From UMGS1668 sp035447605 (GTDB lineage Bacteria; Bacillota; Clostridia; Oscillospirales; Ruminococcaceae): a stretch of DNA of 34,211 nt. The notes below the pieces were generated by a model. It saw nothing but the letters and a program-made list of their open reading frames with translations, was not told the origin of the DNA and did no database searches. Shown one piece after another: positions 31,501 to 34,211 of this stretch (within the stretch, counting starts at the first letter, position 1; each line of letters opens with the position of its first letter). The position numbers and the translations under genes were made by a program. Where the stretch lies: assembly GCA_035447605.1 (NCBI GenBank), contig DAOTHJ010000019.1, positions 1 to 34,211 on the forward strand, written 5' to 3'.

Positions 31501-32424
31501 GTTGCAGCCAAGCACGTCGACCAGCTTGTGGCGCACAAGCTCCTTGATATTTGCGCGGGCGGGTTTCAGATACGCGCGCGGATCGAAAGCTTCGGGATGC
31601 TCATCAAGATATTCCCGGATGCTCCCCGTCATGACAAGGCGAATATCGGAGTCGATGTTGATCTTGCAGACGGCCATTTTGGCGGCCTGACGGAGCAGAT
31701 CCTCCGGCACGCCAATCGCATCCGGCATTTTGCCGCCGTGCTCATTGACAACCTTCACCCACTCCTGCGGGACGGAAGAAGCGCCGTGCAGGACGATCGG
31801 GAATCCGGGCAGACGTTTCGATACTTCTTCGAGAATATCGAAGCGGAGCAGCGGCTTGTGGCCGGGCTTGAATTTATAGGCGCCGTGGCTGGTTCCGATG
31901 GCGATCGCAAGGGAGTCGACGCCGGTTCTCTCCACGAACTCCTCAACCTGAGAGGGGCGCGTATAAGAGGCATACTCGTCGTCCACCTGCACGTCGTCCT
32001 CAACGCCCGCAAGAGTGCCAAGCTCGCCCTCGACGCAGATGTCGTGCTGATGCGCATACTCGACGACCTGTTTAGTCAGGGCGATATTATCATCAAAGCT
32101 GTATTTGGAGCCGTCGATCATCACCGAGGTAAATCCGCTCTCGATGCAGGATTTGCACAGCTCAAACGTGTCTCCGTGGTCGAGATGAAGGGCAATCGGC
32201 AAACCGGTATCCTCCACGGCCGCCTCAACCAGTTTTCTCAGATAGACCGGCTTCGCATACTTTCTGGCTCCGCTCGAAACCTGAAGGATCAGAGGGGCCT
32301 TTTCCTCGGCGGCGGCCTCCGTGATTCCCTGGATTATCTCCATGTTATTGACGTTGAATGCGCCTATGGCATACCCGCCGTCATAGGCCTTTGCGAACAT
32401 TTCCTTTGTTCCAACCAGCGGCAT
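31489..32424 (-). CDS. fba: Class II fructose-bisphosphate aldolase
   Basis: The zinc-dependent aldolase splits fructose 1,6-bisphosphate to dihydroxyacetone phosphate and glyceraldehyde 3-phosphate. The 311-residue protein has the core ALHLDHGDTFELCKSCI with catalytic D82 and zinc ligand H83, GFTSVMIDGSKY, IAIGTSHGAYKFK with a second zinc histidine, and VLHGASSVP and NIDSDIRL phosphate-binding segments. The ATG at 32424 is nine bases from GGAGG; an ATG at 32433 abuts it. The last three codons and stop are also the first half-unit of the tandem repeat behind the gene. It is transcribed from its own promoter. Confidence 0.96.
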   Translation of the reverse strand: MPLVGTKEMFAKAYDGGYAIGAFNVNNMEIIQGITEAAAEEKAPLILQVSSGARKYAKPVYLRKLVEAAVEDTGLPIALHLDHGDTFELCKSCIESGFTSVMIDGSKYSFDDNIALTKQVVEYAHQHDICVEGELGTLAGVEDDVQVDDEYASYTRPSQVEEFVERTGVDSLAIAIGTSHGAYKFKPGHKPLLRFDILEEVSKRLPGFPIVLHGASSVPQEWVKVVNEHGGKMPDAIGVPEDLLRQAAKMAVCKINIDSDIRLVMTGSIREYLDEHPEAFDPRAYLKPARANIKELVRHKLVDVLGCNGKA

Positions 32425-32457
32425 TTCGATCATCCTCCAAAAATAATTTCCAATTCC

Positions 32458-32486
32458 ATATTAGGCCGGAAACTTCACAAAAGCAA
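32458..32486 (-). promoter_or_regulatory. Promoter of fba
   Basis: Minus strand TTGCTT (32486-32481), 17-base spacer, TAATAT (32463-32458), in the gap after the glycosylase gene. Confidence 0.6.
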
Positions 32487-32521
32487 GTAAAAACCTGCCA
32501 AATAACCGGGGTTCACAAAAA

Positions 32522-33361
32522 TTATTGCAACGCCCGAAATTTTTGCGGAAACTTTCTCGCGTAATAAAAAAGATATTGCTGGGCGATGCCGGCCTCCCCT
32601 GCCGCACAGCCGGGTATCTCCCCGCCGAGCGCCGTCAGCACGCGCTTCATCCAGACATCCTCCGGACAGCATTCCGTTTTTCCGAGCCCATAGAGCAGGA
32701 TGCAGTCCGCAACCTTTGGGCCCACGCCGAAAACCTTCAGCAGCCGGCACCGCGCCTCGCAGACGGAGACATCCCGAAGGGCCTCCAGATCCAAATCCCC
32801 CCGCGCGACCTCCCGGGCCGCCGAAGAGAGATACTCCGCCCGGTAGCCGCATCCCATCTCCCGGAAGACTTCCGGTTCCAGCCCCGCGAGGACCTCGGCT
32901 TTCGGGAACGAATGCTCTCCCTCCGGAAGCTCTTCTCCATACGCCCCGCAAAGCCGCTCCAAGATGCCGCGGATCCGCGGGATATTATTGTTCTGGCTGA
33001 CCAGAAACGTGATCAGCGCCTCCCATGGCTCCTGCCGGAGCACGCGGATTCCGGGTGCAAAGGCACAGGCCTCCCTGAGCAGCGGAGCGGCGGAGAAGCT
33101 CTCCCGCAGCCCGGCATAATCCCGTGAGATGTCAAAATATTCAAGCCAGATCCGCCGGACCTCCTCCTTATCCGCCCCGGCAACGAAGATACCTTCCGGC
33201 TCCTCATAGACCGTGCGGCAGACGCCGCGGACGACGCCCCTCCAGCCGCCGTCCGGCTGCTCCCTCCAGCGGAAGCATTGACCGCAGTCCAGCGTCTCTG
33301 AAAGCGAAATTCCGCCGAATCCCCGGACGGAAACGCCTCCCCCATGCACCATGATTTCCAA
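32522..33361 (-). CDS. 8-oxoguanine DNA glycosylase/AP lyase, OGG1 type
   Basis: The 279-residue protein removes 8-oxoguanine from DNA and nicks the abasic site. It has the OGG N-terminal domain (SLSETLDCGQCFRWREQ), the ALITFLVSQNNNIPRIRGILE segment that inserts into the lesion gap, and the helix-hairpin-helix-GPD motif with catalytic K216 (VFGVGPKVADCILL) and D235 (CCPEDVWMKR). This is the OGG1 class common in Clostridia, distinct from MutM. The start is TTG at 33361, seven bases after GGAGG; an ATG three codons later is the alternative. A consensus-like promoter lies just upstream. Confidence 0.93.
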   Translation of the reverse strand: MEIMVHGGGVSVRGFGGISLSETLDCGQCFRWREQPDGGWRGVVRGVCRTVYEEPEGIFVAGADKEEVRRIWLEYFDISRDYAGLRESFSAAPLLREACAFAPGIRVLRQEPWEALITFLVSQNNNIPRIRGILERLCGAYGEELPEGEHSFPKAEVLAGLEPEVFREMGCGYRAEYLSSAAREVARGDLDLEALRDVSVCEARCRLLKVFGVGPKVADCILLYGLGKTECCPEDVWMKRVLTALGGEIPGCAAGEAGIAQQYLFYYARKFPQKFRALQ

Positions 33362-33382
33362 ACAATCACCTCCGACATCCGA

Positions 33383-33411
33383 ATTATACAGGATTTTTGC
33401 TCTCTCCGCAA
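33383..33411 (-). promoter_or_regulatory. Promoter of the OGG1-type glycosylase
   Basis: Minus strand TTGCGG (33411-33406), 17-base spacer, TATAAT (33388-33383). Confidence 0.75.
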
Positions 33412-33589
33412 TCCGCCGAAAGAGAGTTTTCTTTTGGGAAACAGATGTCTTTTCCGCGCGCACTTTTCTTTCTAAAGAACCATTTTTTTCGTATTTTCGA
33501 CGAAATTTTGATAAATTTTTCACAAAACGCCTGAGCACGTAAAGGCAAAACAACTTTATGTAGGATGTAAAAAAATGGATGTTATGTTG

Positions 33590-33663
33590 GGGAGATCTCC
33601 CGGAATTTCATGCTTCAGCCGTTTTTGGGACCACTTTTCAACTTTTTCAACCGGTTTTTCAAC
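33590..33663. repeat. Palindrome and short direct repeats in the 380-base gap before the small membrane protein
   Basis: The gap 33412-33792 contains no gene that I accept. GGGAGATCTCCC (33590-33601) is a perfect 12-base palindrome. TTTTCAAC (33635), TTTTTCAACCGG (33643) and TTTTTCAACGGG (33655) form three successive direct repeats, followed by another TTTTTCA at 33672. Further on, GGAAAA-AGCTG-TTTTCC (about 33711-33728) is an inverted repeat. They may be regulator binding sites for the downstream gene; a clear promoter was not found. Confidence 0.45.
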
Positions 33664-33792
33664 GGGATCGGTTTTTCATGTTATACGCTTCGTAATATCC
33701 GTTTTGGAGACGGAAAAAGCTGTTTTCCTGTGAATATTCGGCAGGCGGAAAAGCAAGATAATACCGTAAATTCCAAGGCGGGAGGCAAAATT

Positions 33793-34053
33793 ATGGTACG
33801 AGGTGTGAATCGAAAAATCATTGAAATTAACAACGTGGAAGGCGGATATTTTGAAAAAGTGCTGTTTTTCGTCAAGGATGACAAGCGCTCTTCTCCGGAC
33901 GACCTGCTGGAAGGCCAGGCCAGCAAATACATCGCAGAAGGATGCACTCTCAAGTACCGAACCCGGCTCAGCCTGACGGCCATTCTTTCCCTGTGTGTTA
34001 AGATTCTGACCGTGGCGGGGTTTGGGTTTTCCGCCGCCGTCCTGTTCCATTAG
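33793..34053 (+). CDS. Small conserved membrane protein of unknown function
   Basis: The 86-residue protein starts MVRGVNRKIIEINNVEGGYFEKVLFFVKDD and ends with one membrane helix (LTAILSLCVKILTVAGFGFSAAVLFH) at the very C-terminus, so it should be tail-anchored with the N-terminus in the cytosol. I recall similar short MVRG-type proteins in Firmicutes but know no function. The ATG at 33793 has GGAGG seven bases upstream; an open frame back to 33610 crosses the repeats and is unlikely. It lies upstream of the fMet tRNA gene, which has its own promoter. Confidence 0.8.
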   Translation: MVRGVNRKIIEINNVEGGYFEKVLFFVKDDKRSSPDDLLEGQASKYIAEGCTLKYRTRLSLTAILSLCVKILTVAGFGFSAAVLFH

Positions 34054-34073
34054 AAAATTATTTTAAATTGCTC

Positions 34074-34102
34074 TTGCATTTCCACGCTCCATCCGTTATA
34101 AT
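34074..34102 (+). promoter_or_regulatory. Promoter of the initiator tRNA gene
   Basis: TTGCAT (34074-34079), 17-base spacer, TATAAT (34097-34102), 30 bases before the tRNA. Confidence 0.8.
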
Positions 34103-34132
34103 AATAAAGCACCATTGAGGTGCACGAAATAT

Positions 34133-34209
<77 letters not shown>

Positions 34210-34211
34210 TT

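Overview
The window looks like the chromosome of a spore-forming, anaerobic, fermentative member of the Clostridia, most like Oscillospirales/Ruminococcaceae. The grounds are spoIVB next to spo0A, a single-chain pyruvate:ferredoxin oxidoreductase, HPr kinase linked to murB and whiA, a Firmicutes-type yybP-ykoY (Mn2+) riboswitch and L10 leader, consensus sigma-A promoters, frequent TTG starts behind strong Shine-Dalgarno sequences, and GC-rich genes with AT-rich promoter regions. The taxonomic placement is inference; the gene content is read directly. I see no phage, insertion sequence, integron, CRISPR or toxin-antitoxin genes, so this is mostly core chromosome.

Layout. 1-4825: leftward operon hprK-murB-whiA-MATE exporter-dnaE (dnaE cut by the window edge), from a consensus promoter, divergent from nifJ (4983-8528). 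8587-8945: gene-free, with two diverged copies of a short hairpin repeat. 8946-9650: a class I glutamine amidotransferase-like hydrolase (leftward). 9954-15561: leftward operon of a 5-formyltetrahydrofolate cyclo-ligase-like gene followed by a complete BMP/nucleoside-type ABC importer (ATPase, two permeases, lipoprotein), from a consensus promoter whose leader holds a 27-base inverted repeat. 15562-15975: AT-rich and gene-free. 16045-18426: leftward rpmG-secE-nusG-rplK-rplA behind two tandem promoters. 18495-20704: spoIVB and spo0A (rightward). 21023-21805: a conserved gene of unknown function with a nuclease-like signature. 21945-25374: leftward mntP and a P-type cation ATPase behind a Mn2+ riboswitch. 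25379-27457: metallophosphoesterase and metY (leftward). 27510-28853: a DacF-like protein with all three catalytic motifs altered. 29026-30206: rplJ-rplL behind an L10 leader and attenuator. 30271-31134: DUF368 (undecaprenyl-phosphate translocase family). 31339-31500: a tandem hairpin repeat touching the 3' end of fba. 31489-33411: fba and an OGG1-type glycosylase (leftward). 33793-34053: a small membrane protein. 34133-34209: initiator tRNA-Met.

The genes serve central tasks: carbon control and wall synthesis (hprK, murB), pyruvate oxidation and glycolysis (nifJ, fba), solute uptake with a folate- or thiamin-linked enzyme, protein synthesis and secretion (rpmG-secE-nusG-rplKA, rplJL, fMet tRNA), sporulation (spoIVB, spo0A), manganese/cation export, and envelope maintenance (DUF368, DacF-like). 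The most unusual items are the DacF-like protein that has lost its catalytic residues, a metallophosphoesterase that has lost only its second metal site, the gene at 21023 with a BglII-like D-X8-E-X-Q signature plus a winged-helix-like tail, the possible pseudoknot in the spo0A leader, the tandem repeat that appears to have grown out of the fba stop region, and the likely co-control of a P-type ATPase with mntP by one Mn2+ riboswitch.
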